Shown piece by piece: positions 1 to 7,251 of a DNA stretch of 35,487 nucleotides. Source of the DNA: Rhizobium phaseoli (lineage in GTDB: Bacteria > Pseudomonadota > Alphaproteobacteria > Rhizobiales > Rhizobiaceae); assembly GCF_003985125.1 (NCBI RefSeq), contig NZ_ML133599.1:1-35487 (forward strand), written 5' to 3'. Position 1 is the stretch's first letter; each line of letters starts with the position of its first letter. Position numbers and translations under genes: made by a program. The notes below the pieces were generated by a model. It searched no databases and was not told where the DNA came from. It saw only the letters and a program-made list of their open reading frames with translations.

Positions 1-117
1 CAGAAGCGAACCATCGATGACACCTGGCGCCACATCGGACACCTCGTCACAACCATCGAGCCCAGCGAATGCAGCAACTACTTCGCCAATGCCGGATATG
101 CTTCCGTGAAAACCTGA
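1..117 (+). CDS. IS630-family transposase, C-terminal fragment (cut by window edge)
   Basis: The frame is open from base 1 and ends in TGA at 115-117. It encodes 38 residues that include RTIDDTWRHIG and end in YFANAGYASVKT. This is the usual tail of rhizobial IS630-type (DDE_3) transposases, which catalyse cut-and-paste movement into TA targets. The start and the catalytic DDE residues lie outside the window, so whether the gene is intact cannot be judged. It points toward the end of moeA, with 156 bp between the two stop codons. The family call comes from recognition of the tail and is moderately certain. Confidence 0.7.
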   Translation, partial: QKRTIDDTWRHIGHLVTTIEPSECSNYFANAGYASVKT

Positions 118-270
118 AACGCTCTAATCGGCGATCCGCATCGCGCCTACCTGCCGCAGGGCGCACTTCAGCAAATTGCGACGCATGCGGTTTCGGATTT
201 TGGGGCTGGGTTCAGTGACGCGGCGGTGCAGGCGGGCGTTTTTTCCCTTTCCTGAAGCAGCTGAAAGTCT

Positions 271-285
271 GAACTATACCAGAAG
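271..285 (-). promoter_or_regulatory. possible degenerate LexA (SOS) box
   Basis: The top strand reads GAAC-N7-GAAG and overlaps the moeA stop codon (274-276). The alphaproteobacterial LexA site is a direct repeat, GAAC-N7-GAAC (GTTC-N7-GTTC on the other strand), so seven of eight fixed bases match. In related rhizobia lexA lies just downstream of moeA and is autoregulated, so this may be what remains of a lexA promoter region. No lexA start is visible between this site and the transposase fragment. A chance match is quite possible. Confidence 0.22.
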
Positions 286-1497
286 ATCCGGCCGCAACAG
301 CATGACCGGGCAGGGCGCTCCGGCTGGCAGTTCCGGCGCGTGCGGCGGGCGGATGATGAGGCAATCGGCTTGCGCAAATACTTTCATCATCGAGGAATCC
401 TGTTTGCCGAAGGGTTCGGCGAGCCAGTTGCCGGCGGCGGATTTCGACAGTTTCGCCCTGATATAATCCTGCCGATGGTCATTGGCGCGCAGCGGTACGG
501 CCGCCTCCACCGTTGCCTCACGCCGCACCGGCGGCAGGGCGGCGAGCTTGCGGATCAGCGGTTCCAGGAAGAGCAGCGAACAGACGAGGCTCGATACCGG
601 GTTACCGGGCAGACCGAGCACATGCTTCTCGCCGAAGCTGCCGACCATCAGCGGCTTGCCGGGACGCATGGCGATGCGCCAGAAATCGAGCTGCATGCCG
701 GCCTCGATCAGCGTCGCCTGGACCAGGTCATGGTCGCCGACCGAAGCGCCGCCGAGCGTGACGATGACATCGGCCTTAGCAGCGCGTGCCATCTCGATCG
801 CCGCGGTGATCCTTCCCTTGTCGTCCGGGACGATGCCGAGATCGAGCATGTCGGCGCCGGCCTTGCGGGCGAGGGCTGCGATGCCGAACGTATTGGATGC
901 GATGATCTGTGAAGGGCCGGGCGTGCTTCCGGGCGGCAGCAGTTCGTCGCCGGTCGCCAGGATGGCGATCAGCGGGCGTTTGAGAACCTCGACATCGGGC
1001 CGGTTCATGCCGGCTGCGACCGTCAGCCGCGAGAAATCGAGCACGGTGCCGGCGGACAGCACAGCTTCACCCTCGACGAAATCCTGGCCGCGGGGACGCA
1101 CATGCTGGCCCTGGCGGACGGGGAAACTGGTTCTGATTCCGCCTTCGACCTTCTCAGCATCCTCCTGCAGCAGCACGCTGTCGGCGCCTGGCGGCACAGG
1201 CGCACCGGTGAAAATGCGGACGGCTTCTCCGTGGCCCACGGTGCCCGCAAAGCCGTGGCCAGCGGCCGAGGTGCCGATAACCTTCAGCAGAGCACCCGGC
1301 TCCGGCGCGTCGTCTCGGCGCAGCGCATAGCCATCCATCGCCGACGCATTGAAAGGTGGCTGTGTCAGCCCCGCCGTGAGATCGACAGCAAGGACGCGGC
1401 CCTCCGCTTCGGCGAGCGGCAGGCTCTCGAATGCTGTGACCGGCTTTGCCCGAGAGAGCAAGCGGTTCTGTGCCTCGGTGACCGGGAGGAGGTTCAT
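274..1497 (-). CDS. moeA: molybdopterin molybdenumtransferase MoeA
   Basis: MoeA inserts molybdate into adenylylated molybdopterin in the last step of molybdenum cofactor synthesis, in the cytoplasm. The protein has 407 residues (E. coli about 411). Visible family motifs are MDGYA near residues 54-58, the MoCF domain with ATGDELLPPG (181-190) and TLGGASVGDHD (247-257), RPGKPLMVG (278-286) and GLPGNPVSS (295-303). The ATG at 1497 is chosen because homologues begin MNLLPVTEA and because it overlaps the moaC stop as ATGA, implying translational coupling. A longer frame upstream exists only because the frame stays open inside moaC. It is the last gene of the trpD-trpC-moaC-moeA run. Confidence 0.95.
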   Translation of the reverse strand: MNLLPVTEAQNRLLSRAKPVTAFESLPLAEAEGRVLAVDLTAGLTQPPFNASAMDGYALRRDDAPEPGALLKVIGTSAAGHGFAGTVGHGEAVRIFTGAPVPPGADSVLLQEDAEKVEGGIRTSFPVRQGQHVRPRGQDFVEGEAVLSAGTVLDFSRLTVAAGMNRPDVEVLKRPLIAILATGDELLPPGSTPGPSQIIASNTFGIAALARKAGADMLDLGIVPDDKGRITAAIEMARAAKADVIVTLGGASVGDHDLVQATLIEAGMQLDFWRIAMRPGKPLMVGSFGEKHVLGLPGNPVSSLVCSLLFLEPLIRKLAALPPVRREATVEAAVPLRANDHRQDYIRAKLSKSAAGNWLAEPFGKQDSSMMKVFAQADCLIIRPPHAPELPAGAPCPVMLLRPDLLV

Positions 1498-1991
1498 CTC
1501 GCCTCCGGATGACGGAAATCGCCGGATTTGCCGCCGGACTTTTCCAGCAGCCGGATGCCGCCGATCTCCATTGCCTTGTCGGCGGCCTTGGCCATGTCGT
1601 AGATCGTCAGACACGCGACGGAGACGGCGGTCAGCGCCTCCATCTCAACACCGGTCTTGCCGGTCAGCTTAGCGGTTGCCGTGACACGCAGGCCTGGCAG
1701 GGCGGTGTCTTCCGCGATCTCGACCGTCACCTTCGTCAGCATCAGCGGATGGCAGAGCGGGATCAGGTCGGCGGTGCGTTTGGCGGCCATGATGCCGGCA
1801 AGGCGGGCCGTGCCGATCACGTCGCCCTTCTTGGCATTGCCCTGGCGGATGAGCGCGAGCGTTTCCGGGGCCATTCTCACATAGCCTTCGGCGGTGGCGA
1901 CGCGCACGGTTTCGGCCTTGTCGGAGACGTCGACCATGTGCGCCTCGCCTGACGCATCGATATGGGTGAGGCCGGGCTTACCGCCGCTCAT
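1494..1991 (-). CDS. moaC: cyclic pyranopterin monophosphate synthase MoaC
   Basis: MoaC converts the MoaA product, 3',8-cyclo-7,8-dihydro-GTP, to cyclic pyranopterin monophosphate, the first committed precursor of molybdopterin. The length (165 residues) is typical. Family signatures seen are the N-terminal LTHIDASGEAHMVDVSDK, KKGDVIGTARLAGI, the LCHPL segment carrying the conserved histidine, and GVEMEALTAVSVACLTIYDM followed by AKAADK, which carries the conserved Asp and Lys. The start lies 1 nt from the trpC stop, and its own stop overlaps the moeA start by 4 nt, so it is almost certainly cotranscribed with both. No moaA, moaD or moaE is in the window. Confidence 0.96.
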   Translation of the reverse strand: MSGGKPGLTHIDASGEAHMVDVSDKAETVRVATAEGYVRMAPETLALIRQGNAKKGDVIGTARLAGIMAAKRTADLIPLCHPLMLTKVTVEIAEDTALPGLRVTATAKLTGKTGVEMEALTAVSVACLTIYDMAKAADKAMEIGGIRLLEKSGGKSGDFRHPEAR

Positions 1992-1992
1992 C

Positions 1993-2805
1993 TCATTCGG
2001 CCGCGATTGCCGCTTCGCCGACGAGCAGCGCGCGGGTGGCGGCCGTCACGTCGTCCTTGCGCATCAGGCTTTCGCCGACCAGGAAGGTATTGATGCCGGT
2101 GGCTTGCAGGCGCTTGCAATCGGCATGGGTGAAGATGCCGCTCTCGCCGACGAGGAGCCGGTCATCAGGAACCATGGAGGCAAGCGTCTCGCTGACGGTC
2201 AGGCTGACTTCGAAAGTTCGCAGGTTGCGGTTGTTGATGCCGATAAGCGGCGAGGAAAGCTTCAGCGCACGTTCCATTTCCGGCGCGTCGTGAACCTCGA
2301 CCAGCACATCCATGCCGAGCGAAAAAGCTTCGTCCTGCAGACGCTCCGCCTCGTCATCTGTCAGCGACGCCATGATCAGCAGGATGCAATCGGCGCCCCA
2401 GGCGCGGGCCTCATGCACCTGATAGGTCTCGAACATGAAATCCTTGCGCAAAGCGGGCAGGGCACAGGCGGCCCGTGCCGCCGTCAAAAATTCCGGTGCA
2501 CCTTGAAAGCTTGGCGTATCGGTGAGCACGGAAAGGCAGGCTGCGCCGCCGGCTTCGTAGGCCTTTGCCAGCGCCGGCGGATCGAAATCCGGACGAATGA
2601 GACCCTTGGACGGGCTTGCCTTCTTGATCTCGGCGATCAGGCCGAAAAGGCCAGCCTCACGCTTGGCCGTGAGCGCCCGGTAAAAGCCGCGCGGCGCGGA
2701 CTGCCCGGCCTGCATCGCCTTCAGGTCGGCCAGCGACACCGTCGCCTTGGCGGCGGCGATTTCCTCGCGCTTGTAGAGTTCGATCTTCTTCAGGATATCG
2801 CTCAT
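1993..2805 (-). CDS. trpC: indole-3-glycerol phosphate synthase TrpC
   Basis: This enzyme cyclises 1-(2-carboxyphenylamino)-1-deoxyribulose 5-phosphate to indole-3-glycerol phosphate in tryptophan synthesis. It is a free-standing (beta/alpha)8 protein of 270 residues, not the TrpC-TrpF fusion of enterobacteria. Active-site landmarks are present: LIAEIKKASPSKG (E59, K61), ALRKDFM (K121), DVLVEVHD (E170), GINNRNLRTF (Asn near 191-192) and the phosphate-binding LLVGESGIF. It follows trpD with a 9-nt gap and is 1 nt from moaC, so tryptophan and molybdenum cofactor genes share a transcript, as in other Rhizobiales. Confidence 0.96.
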   Translation of the reverse strand: MSDILKKIELYKREEIAAAKATVSLADLKAMQAGQSAPRGFYRALTAKREAGLFGLIAEIKKASPSKGLIRPDFDPPALAKAYEAGGAACLSVLTDTPSFQGAPEFLTAARAACALPALRKDFMFETYQVHEARAWGADCILLIMASLTDDEAERLQDEAFSLGMDVLVEVHDAPEMERALKLSSPLIGINNRNLRTFEVSLTVSETLASMVPDDRLLVGESGIFTHADCKRLQATGINTFLVGESLMRKDDVTAATRALLVGEAAIAAE

Positions 2806-2814
2806 CCGGCAATC

Positions 2815-3831
2815 CTAATCGATATCGTTGGAAACGGCGATGAGTTTGTCGAGAGCGAGCGCCGTGGCGCCGCTATCGAGCGAATGCGCGGCAAGCTTCA
2901 TGCCGTCGCGGATCGTTTCGGCCTTGCCCGAGATGACGAGCGAGGCGGCAGCATTTGCCAGCGAGACATCGCGGTAGGCGTTCCTCGCGCCGCCAAGAAC
3001 CTCGCGAAGTGCTGCGGCATTGGCGACACCGTCGCCACCCTTAATATCGGCGAGCACGCAGGGGCTGACGCCGAAGTCGGCGGGCGAGAGCTCGAAGGTG
3101 CGGATCTTGCCGTCTTCGAGGGCGGCAACCTTGGTGATGCCTGTTGTGGTGATCTCGTCGAGACCGTCGCCATGGACGACCCAGACGCATTCGGAGCCGA
3201 GATCGCGCATGACTTCGGCCAGCGGCACCAGCCATTGCGGCGAAAAGACGCCAAGCAGCTGGCGGCGCACACCGGCCGGATTGGAAAGCGGCCCCAGAAG
3301 ATTGAAGATGGTGCGGGTGCCGAGTTCGACGCGGGAGGGACCGACATGGCGCATGGCGGAATGGTGGAGCTGCGCGAACATGAAGCCGACGCTGGCCTCG
3401 GCAATGCAGCGGGAAATGATCTCGGGACCGACATCGATATTGACGCCAAGAGCCGAAAGATTGTCCGCCGCGCCGGACTTCGAACTCAGCGCCCGGTTGC
3501 CGTGCTTTGCCACCGGCACACCGGCGCCGGCAACGATCAGCGCCGCCAGCGTCGAAATATTGTAGGTGCCGCTGGCATCACCGCCGGTGCCGACGATGTC
3601 GATGGCATCGGCCGGCGCCTCGACGGTCAGCATTTTCGACCGCATGGTGGTGACGGCGCCGACGATCTCATCGACGCTTTCGCCGCGCACGCGCAACGCC
3701 ATCAGGAAGCCGCCGATCTGTGAAGGCGTCGCCTGGCCCGACATCAGAATGTCGAAGGCAGCGCGCGCCTCGTCACGCGTCAGCGGCTCGCGGCTTGCGG
3801 CCTTGGCCAGGAACGGCTTCAGATCGGTCAT
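2815..3831 (-). CDS. trpD: anthranilate phosphoribosyltransferase TrpD
   Basis: TrpD transfers phosphoribose from PRPP to anthranilate, the second committed step of tryptophan synthesis. The protein has 338 residues, a typical length. Key motifs are the PRPP-binding GTGGD loop (81-85) followed by NISTLAA, and KHGNR (109-113). It is the first biosynthetic gene of the trpD-trpC-moaC-moeA run. A 121-bp gap holding a structured repeat separates it from ppiD, so it may have its own promoter or be reached by read-through. No leader peptide rich in Trp codons is visible upstream, so classical attenuation is not supported. In rhizobia trpE(G) is normally elsewhere in the genome. Confidence 0.96.
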   Translation of the reverse strand: MTDLKPFLAKAASREPLTRDEARAAFDILMSGQATPSQIGGFLMALRVRGESVDEIVGAVTTMRSKMLTVEAPADAIDIVGTGGDASGTYNISTLAALIVAGAGVPVAKHGNRALSSKSGAADNLSALGVNIDVGPEIISRCIAEASVGFMFAQLHHSAMRHVGPSRVELGTRTIFNLLGPLSNPAGVRRQLLGVFSPQWLVPLAEVMRDLGSECVWVVHGDGLDEITTTGITKVAALEDGKIRTFELSPADFGVSPCVLADIKGGDGVANAAALREVLGGARNAYRDVSLANAAASLVISGKAETIRDGMKLAAHSLDSGATALALDKLIAVSNDID

Positions 3832-3906
3832 AAAACCTCCCAGAACACGACACCGAAAACTATAAGCGACCTTCGGCGGACATCATGCTCTAACTGTTGA
3901 ATACGA

Positions 3907-3952
3907 AACAGGATTCAGATTTAGGCCCAACCGGGCCTAAAATCATCCTGTT
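3907..3952. repeat. two-tier hairpin between ppiD and trpD, likely a rhizobial intergenic repeat
   Basis: An outer 8-bp stem pairs AACAGGAT (3907-3914) with ATCCTGTT (3945-3952). It encloses a 9-bp perfect stem, TTTAGGCCC (3920-3928) with GGGCCTAAA (3933-3941), around an AACC loop. The structure begins just after the ppiD stop. A T-run is missing after either arm, so it is not a textbook intrinsic terminator. The adjoining piece CATCATGCTCTAA (3891-3903) is typical of dispersed intergenic mosaic elements in rhizobia, so I read the whole stretch as such an element, possibly reducing read-through from ppiD into trpD. The repeat assignment is from memory. Confidence 0.6.
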
Positions 3953-5845
3953 CTAGCGGGCGGCCGTCTGTTCGGCGAGCGTCTGGTTGACTTGCGCGCC
4001 GTACTGCGTCTGCAGCAGGTTGACCATCTGATCGAGGATATCATCGCCGGCGGCGTTGGCCATGGCGGTCAGCTGGGCATCGCGGTTGTTCAGCACGTCG
4101 CCGGTCGGCTGGCTGTTGACCTCGGTCACCTTCATCAGGATCTGCGTCGAGGGATCGGCGCCGACAGCGCTTGCCACCGTATCGACAGGGCCGGAGAAGG
4201 CGGCCTTGACGCCGGCGCGGCCGAGAACCGGATCGTCGGTGGAGCGGGTAATGCCGCTCTTGCTTTCGACGGCGATGCCGAGTGGCGTCGCAATGTCCGC
4301 AAGGGCGGTGCCCTTTTGTGCCTCGGCCTTCAATTCGTCGGCCTTTTTGGCCAGTTCGGCCTTCTGCTGCTCCGCCGTCCAGTCCTCGACGGCTTTTTCG
4401 CGCACCTCGGCGATCGGACGGTCGCGGTCCGGTGTGATCTCGCGGACGTTGAACCAGACGTAACCATCATTGCCGATCGGAAGCGGCGGCGCATCGACGC
4501 CGACCTCGGTCTTGAACGCTTCCCCGAGCAGCTGCTGTTTGGCAGGGATATCCTTGACCTCTTTGCCGTCCTTGTCGGCACCGGTCGCGTCGACGGCATC
4601 GACGGTTACGGCGTTGAGCTTCAGCTGGCCGGCGATATCTTCAAGCGTGGCGCCGCCAGCGCGCAGATCCTCGATGCGGTCGTGAACGTTGATCACTTCC
4701 TGAGAGGCATTGGAAAGCGCCAGCTGCTTGCGGATCTCGTCTTTCACCTCGTCGAAATTCTTGGTCGTTTCCGCCTTGATGTTGGTGATGCGCAGGATGA
4801 CGGGACCGAAAGAACCGTCGATAACCGACGTCGTGCCGCCGTCCTTCGAAACCGCGAAGGCGGCGTCGGCGACGGCCTGGTCGGGAACCTTGTCCTTGGT
4901 GAATTCGCCAAGGAGCACGTCGCTTGCCGTCTTGCCCTGGTCGGAGACCAGCTGATCGAAGCTGGTGCCGCTCTTCAGCGCGGTTTCGGCGGCGGCGGCA
5001 AGATCCTTGCTGGTGAAGGTCAGCTGCTCGATGGTGCGGCTTTCGGGCGTACGATAGCTATCCTTGCCCTTATCGAAGGCTTCGCGGACCTGGTCGTCGG
5101 TGACGGTCGCGGCATCGGCGATGTCGGCCGGCTGCAGTTTGAGATAGGCGATCTTGCGATATTCCGGCGCGCGGTAACGCTGTTTGACGCCCTCGAACCA
5201 GGCGGCGAGAACATCGTCAGCCGGCGCCTTGATCGGTTCGATATTGGCGTTGGTCAGCAGGAGGTAGTCGACACTGCGGCTTTCATCGCCGTAAAGCTTC
5301 AATGCGTCGACCAACGTTTTCGGCGCGGTGAAGCCGTTGGAAACCGCATCGACGATCTGGCTGCGGACAGCGACCTTGCTGCGCTCCTTGATGTAATCAT
5401 CCTGGCGGATGCCGGCGTTGCGCAGGCGCGAAACGAAAAGTTCGCGATCGAACTGGCCATTGACGGCCTTGAAGGCCGGATCGTCGCCGATCAGCTGGGC
5501 GAGGCGATCCTCGGACAGGCCGAGATTCATATCTTCGGCGAGCTGGTCGAGCGAAGCGCCGGCGACGAGCTGGGAGAGCACCTGTTGCTCGACGCCGAAG
5601 GCGCGGGCCTGTTCCGGGGTAAGGCGCATGCCGAATTGCTGGCTGAGGCTTGCCACCTGCCGCTGATAGGCGAGGTGGAATTCGTTGACGCCCACATGCT
5701 GATCGCCGACGGTCACGACCGTGGTGCTGCTGCCGCCCGAAATCAGCTCACGCGATACGCCCCAGATGCCGAAGGAGGCCACCAGGAGAAGCAGGAGCAG
5801 CTTGGCAACCCAGGTCTGAGCAGCTCTTCTCAGAAAATGGAACAT
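3953..5845 (-). CDS. ppiD: PpiD-type peptidylprolyl isomerase, membrane-anchored periplasmic chaperone
   Basis: A 630-residue protein (E. coli PpiD is 623) with a short positively charged N-terminus, MFHFLRRAAQTW, and one membrane anchor at about residues 14-30 (LLLLLLVASFGIWGV). A SurA_N-like region follows over roughly residues 40-190, then a parvulin-like segment around RTIEQLTFTSKD and a long helical C-terminal part. PpiD helps nascent envelope proteins fold as they leave the Sec translocon. The start at 5845 is chosen because the preceding 66 codons have no family features and GAGG lies at suitable spacing before this ATG. It faces the DUF883-like gene across a divergent 219-bp spacer. 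Confidence 0.9.
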   Translation of the reverse strand: MFHFLRRAAQTWVAKLLLLLLVASFGIWGVSRELISGGSSTTVVTVGDQHVGVNEFHLAYQRQVASLSQQFGMRLTPEQARAFGVEQQVLSQLVAGASLDQLAEDMNLGLSEDRLAQLIGDDPAFKAVNGQFDRELFVSRLRNAGIRQDDYIKERSKVAVRSQIVDAVSNGFTAPKTLVDALKLYGDESRSVDYLLLTNANIEPIKAPADDVLAAWFEGVKQRYRAPEYRKIAYLKLQPADIADAATVTDDQVREAFDKGKDSYRTPESRTIEQLTFTSKDLAAAAETALKSGTSFDQLVSDQGKTASDVLLGEFTKDKVPDQAVADAAFAVSKDGGTTSVIDGSFGPVILRITNIKAETTKNFDEVKDEIRKQLALSNASQEVINVHDRIEDLRAGGATLEDIAGQLKLNAVTVDAVDATGADKDGKEVKDIPAKQQLLGEAFKTEVGVDAPPLPIGNDGYVWFNVREITPDRDRPIAEVREKAVEDWTAEQQKAELAKKADELKAEAQKGTALADIATPLGIAVESKSGITRSTDDPVLGRAGVKAAFSGPVDTVASAVGADPSTQILMKVTEVNSQPTGDVLNNRDAQLTAMANAAGDDILDQMVNLLQTQYGAQVNQTLAEQTAAR

Positions 5846-6007
5846 GGAAACGCAAACCTCGCAGTATTCATTAGACCCGCGCGCGGGCAGACATTCGACG
5901 TTCCTTAGAACAAACACGACAGGAAATGAAGGGTTGTCACGCGAAAAGCTGCGCAGAGCGGCGGCGGCGACGCAAGGCGTTGACGGCAAACAAAAGTCGG
6001 CCTCGGC

Positions 6008-6033
6008 GGAACCTTTCAGGCCGCCATTTCGTT
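6008..6033 (+). promoter_or_regulatory. EcfG/RpoE2-type general stress promoter
   Basis: GGAAC (6008-6012), a 17-nt spacer and CGTT (6030-6033) fit exactly the GGAAC-N16/17-CGTT consensus used by the alphaproteobacterial general stress sigma factor EcfG (RpoE2 in Sinorhizobium). The -10 element ends 31 bp before the ATG of the DUF883-like gene, an ordinary leader length. Both the match and the type of gene downstream support it. Transcription itself has not been shown here. Confidence 0.72.
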
Positions 6034-6064
6034 GAAGCGGCATCCCATGAAACAGGAGCAGACC

Positions 6065-6346
6065 ATGGCAGATTTGAAAACCGCTTCCGCCGAATCCACC
6101 GCTGCGCGCGTCAAGGCGGATATCGCAGCAGACGATCTGTCGGCGCAGGTCACGGCACTCCGTGAAGATCTGTCCAGACTGACGGACAGTGTGCGGGCGC
6201 TGGGGCAGGGGGCGAAGTCGGTGGTGACGGACGAAGCTTCGCTGATGACGGAACGGCTGCGCGACAAGGTTCGCGAAGAACCGATCATGGCGCTCGCGGT
6301 GACGGCGGGCATCGCCTATGTTTTCGGCCTGCTAAGCCGCCGGTGA
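6065..6346 (+). CDS. DUF883/ElaB/YqjD-like membrane-anchored stress protein
   Basis: A 93-residue protein with a polar, largely helical N-terminal two thirds (about residues 5-70, Ala/Asp/Arg/Lys-rich) and a C-terminal hydrophobic anchor (about 74-90, IMALAVTAGIAYVFGLL) ending SRR. This is the architecture of the ElaB/YqjD family, small inner-membrane proteins that in E. coli bind ribosomes and rise in stationary phase. The ATG at 6065 is preferred because AGGAG (6054-6058) stands 6 nt before it. Two upstream in-frame ATGs lack such a site. An EcfG-like promoter lies directly upstream and a terminator hairpin downstream, so it is probably a single-gene stress unit. Its exact role is unknown. 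Confidence 0.82.
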   Translation: MADLKTASAESTAARVKADIAADDLSAQVTALREDLSRLTDSVRALGQGAKSVVTDEASLMTERLRDKVREEPIMALAVTAGIAYVFGLLSRR

Positions 6347-6365
6347 CACAGAATTCCGGACAGAA

Positions 6366-6394
6366 AAAGCCGGACGCAAGGCGCGCCCGGCTTT
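6366..6394. terminator. bidirectional terminator between convergent stress genes
   Basis: AAAGCCGG (6366-6373) pairs perfectly with CCGGCTTT (6387-6394) around a 13-nt loop. The stem is preceded by further A residues, giving five T on the minus strand, and ends in TTT on the plus strand. It lies between the stops of the DUF883-like gene (6346, plus) and the GlsB-like gene (6424, minus), so it probably ends both transcripts. Confidence 0.7.
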
Positions 6395-6423
6395 GAGTCA
6401 TGTCCGATAGCTATGTCTGACGA

Positions 6424-6678
6424 TCAGCGCCGGATGGCGCGGCCGATGAAAATCAGAAGGCAGGCACCGACGAAGCCGGTGATCAGGTAACCCAGCCAGC
6501 CGGCCAGCGGCTGAATGTGCAAGAGACCGAGGATCCAGTTGGCGACGATCGCGCCGACGATGCCAAGCAATATGTTCATGAGCAAGCCCATGCTGCTGCT
6601 CATGGCTTTTTCCGCCAGCCAGCCGGCGATACCGCCGATGATGATGGCTGCAATCCAACCCACGCCTGCACTTTCCAT
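6424..6678 (-). CDS. GlsB/YeaQ/YmgE family membrane protein
   Basis: An 84-residue protein of the family once called transglycosylase-associated. Nearly all of it is hydrophobic with three likely membrane segments: GWIAAIIIGGIAGWLAEK, then a Gly-rich stretch including NILLGIVGAIVANWIL, and LGYLITGFVGACLLIFIGR. The glycine pattern is typical of the family. In many bacteria its members are induced by general stress, but the molecular function is not established. The start at 6678 is fixed by an excellent AGGAGG ribosome site 8-9 nt upstream. A GGAAC-N16-CTTT element lies at 6734-6710 on the same strand. It converges with the DUF883-like gene across a shared terminator. Confidence 0.88.
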   Translation of the reverse strand: MESAGVGWIAAIIIGGIAGWLAEKAMSSSMGLLMNILLGIVGAIVANWILGLLHIQPLAGWLGYLITGFVGACLLIFIGRAIRR

Positions 6679-6709
6679 GGTAATCCCTCCTGGTAAACCG
6701 ACTCGCAAG

Positions 6710-6734
6710 AAAGCACGAAACCGCAGAAAGTTCC
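6710..6734 (-). promoter_or_regulatory. EcfG-like promoter of the GlsB/YeaQ gene
   Basis: Read on the minus strand, GGAAC (6734-6730), 16 nt, then CTTT (6713-6710), one base off the CGTT consensus. It ends 31 bp before the ATG at 6678, the same spacing as for the DUF883-like gene nearby. The -35 element overlaps an inverted repeat AAGTTCC/GGAACTT (6728-6734 and 6744-6750). Confidence 0.55.
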
Positions 6735-6756
6735 ACTCCTGGAGGAACTTAGGCGT

Positions 6757-6873
6757 TTATGGCTGCAGCAGGGTAACGGGCGTCTCCAGCAGGTAGGCAA
6801 TCAGCTGGAACAGCAGGCCGGCTGCAGCAAGAATTGCGAAGCCAAAAGGCATGATCAGGCTTTTGCTAAACAC
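6757..6873 (-). CDS. putative 38-residue hydrophobic small protein
   Basis: From GTG at 6873 the frame encodes a peptide beginning MFSKSLIMPFGFAI, continuing through a strongly hydrophobic stretch with AAAGLLFQLIAYLL (residues 16-29), and ending TPVTLLQP before TAA. A GGGAG element stands about 7 nt before the GTG. An internal ATG at 6852 would give 31 residues. The composition, one membrane span and short polar ends, resembles bacterial small membrane proteins. I do not recognise a family. It lies upstream of the GlsB/YeaQ gene on the same strand, among other small stress proteins. Conservation would decide whether it is real. Confidence 0.42.
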   Translation of the reverse strand: MFSKSLIMPFGFAILAAAGLLFQLIAYLLETPVTLLQP

Positions 6874-7251
6874 TCTTCCTCTCCCATTTTGAGTAAAGAA
6901 TAAGCCTAAGCGTGGCCATCGCAAGATTATTATTAATGGATAGTTAAGAGTAATATTTAATTAAAATTATAAATACCTCCAATGTATTATGATTATCTAT
7001 GACGGCAGAACCAAAATTACACGTTTTGCTGGCAATGATTCAGCCAATTGTTAAGCAATGCAACACATCATAGAGTTTTTACTTGGTGTAAGCTGTATCA
7101 CTGGGGAATAGGGCGCCGGAACATGCCCCGATTTGATGCAGGTGCCTAAGCCCTTCGGCCCACCACTGCTTTCATGTGCTGATTGCGGCGGATTGATTTT
7201 GGCGCCGACTGCATCATTTTTCATGGAGGTCGCCGCTATAGGGAAAAACCA
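6874..7251. other. A+T-rich spacer with no convincing gene
   Basis: About 380 bp without a supported gene. Bases 6900-7090 are markedly A+T-rich (for example TATTTAATTAAAATTATAAA near 6953-6972), in clear contrast to the rest of the window. Short frames of 21-24 codons near 6988-7075 have no ribosome site and no recognisable protein. The stretch probably carries the promoters of the divergent neighbours, the entericidin-like gene on the right and the small minus-strand ORF on the left. It could host binding of A+T-preferring regulators such as MucR/Ros or nucleoid proteins, or a small RNA. None of this is shown by the sequence. Confidence 0.4.

Noticed and set aside
1894..3723. 609-codon open frame on the plus strand over trpC and trpD
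   Set aside because: Shadow of the G+C-rich antisense genes: no recognisable domain, no ribosome site, and the opposite strand encodes clear TrpC and TrpD.
3832..3952. trp attenuator with leader peptide before trpD
   Set aside because: A hairpin exists but there is no leader ORF with Trp codons and no T-run; it is better explained as an intergenic repeat.
3992..5908. 638-codon open frame on the plus strand over ppiD
   Set aside because: Antisense shadow of ppiD; low-complexity Gly/Arg/Asp composition without family motifs.
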